This document shows, piece after piece, positions 32,291 to 33,103 of a DNA stretch of 33,103 nt (the first letter of the stretch is position 1; every line of letters starts with the position of its first letter). The notes beneath the pieces were generated by a model, which saw nothing but the letters and a program-made list of their open reading frames with translations, had not been told where the DNA came from and made no database searches. Source of the stretch: a virus; the IMG/VR virus record IMGVR_UViG_3300032315_000031, positions 1-33,103 of that record; one strand, written 5' to 3'. A program made the position numbers and the translations under genes.

Positions 32291-32964
32291 TACAGTACCC
32301 TCCCACGAGTCTTGCCACGCTGTGCGATACCATCAGCACGCTTGGACGCTGAACTTACCATTCCACCGCGCTTCATAATTGGGTTGCCCATAGTGTCGTA
32401 TTGAATCTCATCTGCTCCACGCTGCTTTTTCTTTTGTTCTTCACGATAGCGGCGCATGGAGTCTTGGGCTTTATCCAGACGTTCTTTAGTCAGGAATGTA
32501 TTCTTGGGACCCATACCACTTGTACTAAATTTAAAGTTACCTTGTGACCCAAGTTTTGCTGGCGCTTCGCCTGAAGTGTCTTGCGCAGCGGGAGTTACAT
32601 TCTTTGGCTTTTCAGACTTCGGTGTTGCTTTTTTAGGTTTTGGCGTAGGGTAGTTATCACTACGCATTACTGCTTCATCAGCGCCTTCTGGAATGAGTTC
32701 AGGGCGACCTTTCGACGCGGCCATAGCGCGTTTTTCTCCGGCGCTAATCGTCTTTGGTTCTTCCTTTGGCTCCGCTTTCGACTCTATAGCGGGGGCTTCT
32801 GCATCTTTCTTGCCGCTTCTGAACTCTTTGACTTTACGAGCGTAGTCGCTGTCGTCTTTGTCCTTATCTTTCAACTTCTTATACAAGTCGTAGCCAATCA
32901 TGCCTAGACCTATTCCGGTCAAGATGTCGCCACCACTAGCAAATTTTTTAGTTTTGCGTTTCAT
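32290..32964 (-). CDS. Lys-rich protein with N-terminal hydrophobic segment and shared C-terminal tag
   Basis: A 224-residue protein. It starts MKRKTKKFASGGDILTGIGL, where a Gly-Gly motif runs into a short hydrophobic stretch (about 12-28); then a Lys/Glu/Pro-rich disordered body, a helix (SMRRYREEQKKKQRG) and the tag RGGMVSSASKRADGIAQRGK. It is the first of three adjacent genes with this tag. The ATG lies three bases after the preceding stop, with no clear ribosome binding site, so it is probably translated by coupling. Confidence 0.72.
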   Translation of the reverse strand: MKRKTKKFASGGDILTGIGLGMIGYDLYKKLKDKDKDDSDYARKVKEFRSGKKDAEAPAIESKAEPKEEPKTISAGEKRAMAASKGRPELIPEGADEAVMRSDNYPTPKPKKATPKSEKPKNVTPAAQDTSGEAPAKLGSQGNFKFSTSGMGPKNTFLTKERLDKAQDSMRRYREEQKKKQRGADEIQYDTMGNPIMKRGGMVSSASKRADGIAQRGKTRGRVL

Positions 32965-32967
32965 GGT

Positions 32968-33103
32968 TTACACTTTTTGGGCAATAAGTTGGTCAATTTT
33001 TGCTTCTAACTTATTAAAGCGTTGGTCAATGTGTGTAGTGATACGCTCGACTTCTGCTTTAGTAACGTTATCCCGCGCTATGTCTACACGGGTATCATTA
33101 AGA
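32968..33103 (-). CDS. Coiled-coil protein, C-terminal fragment (5' partial)
   Basis: The last 44 residues of a gene that starts beyond the right edge. The frame is open to the edge and ends with TAA at 32970-32968. The residues TKAEVERITTHIDQRFNKLE and AKIDQLIAQKV show a heptad pattern with Ile/Leu/Phe, so a coiled coil is likely. Function cannot be told from this part. Confidence 0.6.
   Translation of the reverse strand, partial: LNDTRVDIARDNVTKAEVERITTHIDQRFNKLEAKIDQLIAQKV

Overview
The window reads as about 33 kb of a tailed double-stranded DNA bacteriophage genome (Caudoviricetes), probably with a short, podovirus-like tail. It is almost entirely coding: the largest gaps between genes are about 10 bases, and many genes overlap as TAATG, TGATG or ATGA. 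I see no tRNA, rRNA, CRISPR array, integrase, transposase or other bacterial housekeeping gene. The host cannot be read from the sequence. The tail and small-protein families are ones I recall from uncultivated aquatic phages, so an aquatic bacterial host is a guess.

Layout. Positions 1-2833 (+ strand) hold the end of the replication module: a primase-helicase fusion cut by the left edge, followed by a 67-residue small protein. At 2830-2833 this module meets the late module head-on, with overlapping stop codons. Everything from 2830 to 33103 lies on the - strand and looks like one late transcription unit read from right to left. In order of transcription it holds: (i) 32968-30468, a cluster of small, basic or low-complexity proteins that share short Gly-Gly motifs and a common C-terminal tag; (ii) 30468-28161, head-tail connector genes (two adaptor-like proteins, a zinc-ribbon protein and two tiny proteins); (iii) 28164-20212, a long run of tail, fibre and receptor-binding genes, including a duplicated pair, a 14-copy repeat protein, a cupin and four glycine-rich proteins; (iv) 20202-19293, holin and lysozyme; (v) 19283-17103, a spike with a self-cleaving S74 chaperone domain; (vi) 17093-14499, a large tail nozzle/hub-like protein; (vii) 14496-2830, an internal-virion block with two small possible GNAT-fold proteins, a low-complexity 566-residue protein, a Gln-rich 862-residue protein and a 2118-residue polyvalent protein carrying a zinc metallopeptidase motif.

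How the parts work together (inference from family knowledge): the connector and nozzle proteins build the portal-proximal tail, the spike and glycine-rich proteins bind the host, the internal block is probably ejected with the DNA as in T7-type phages, and holin plus lysozyme release progeny. Terminase, portal, scaffold and major capsid genes are not in the window and are expected upstream, beyond 33103.

The least explained signal is the recurrence of short Gly-Gly tags in at least eight otherwise unrelated virion-type proteins located about 20 kb apart, together with a near-identical C-terminal tag on three consecutive genes.
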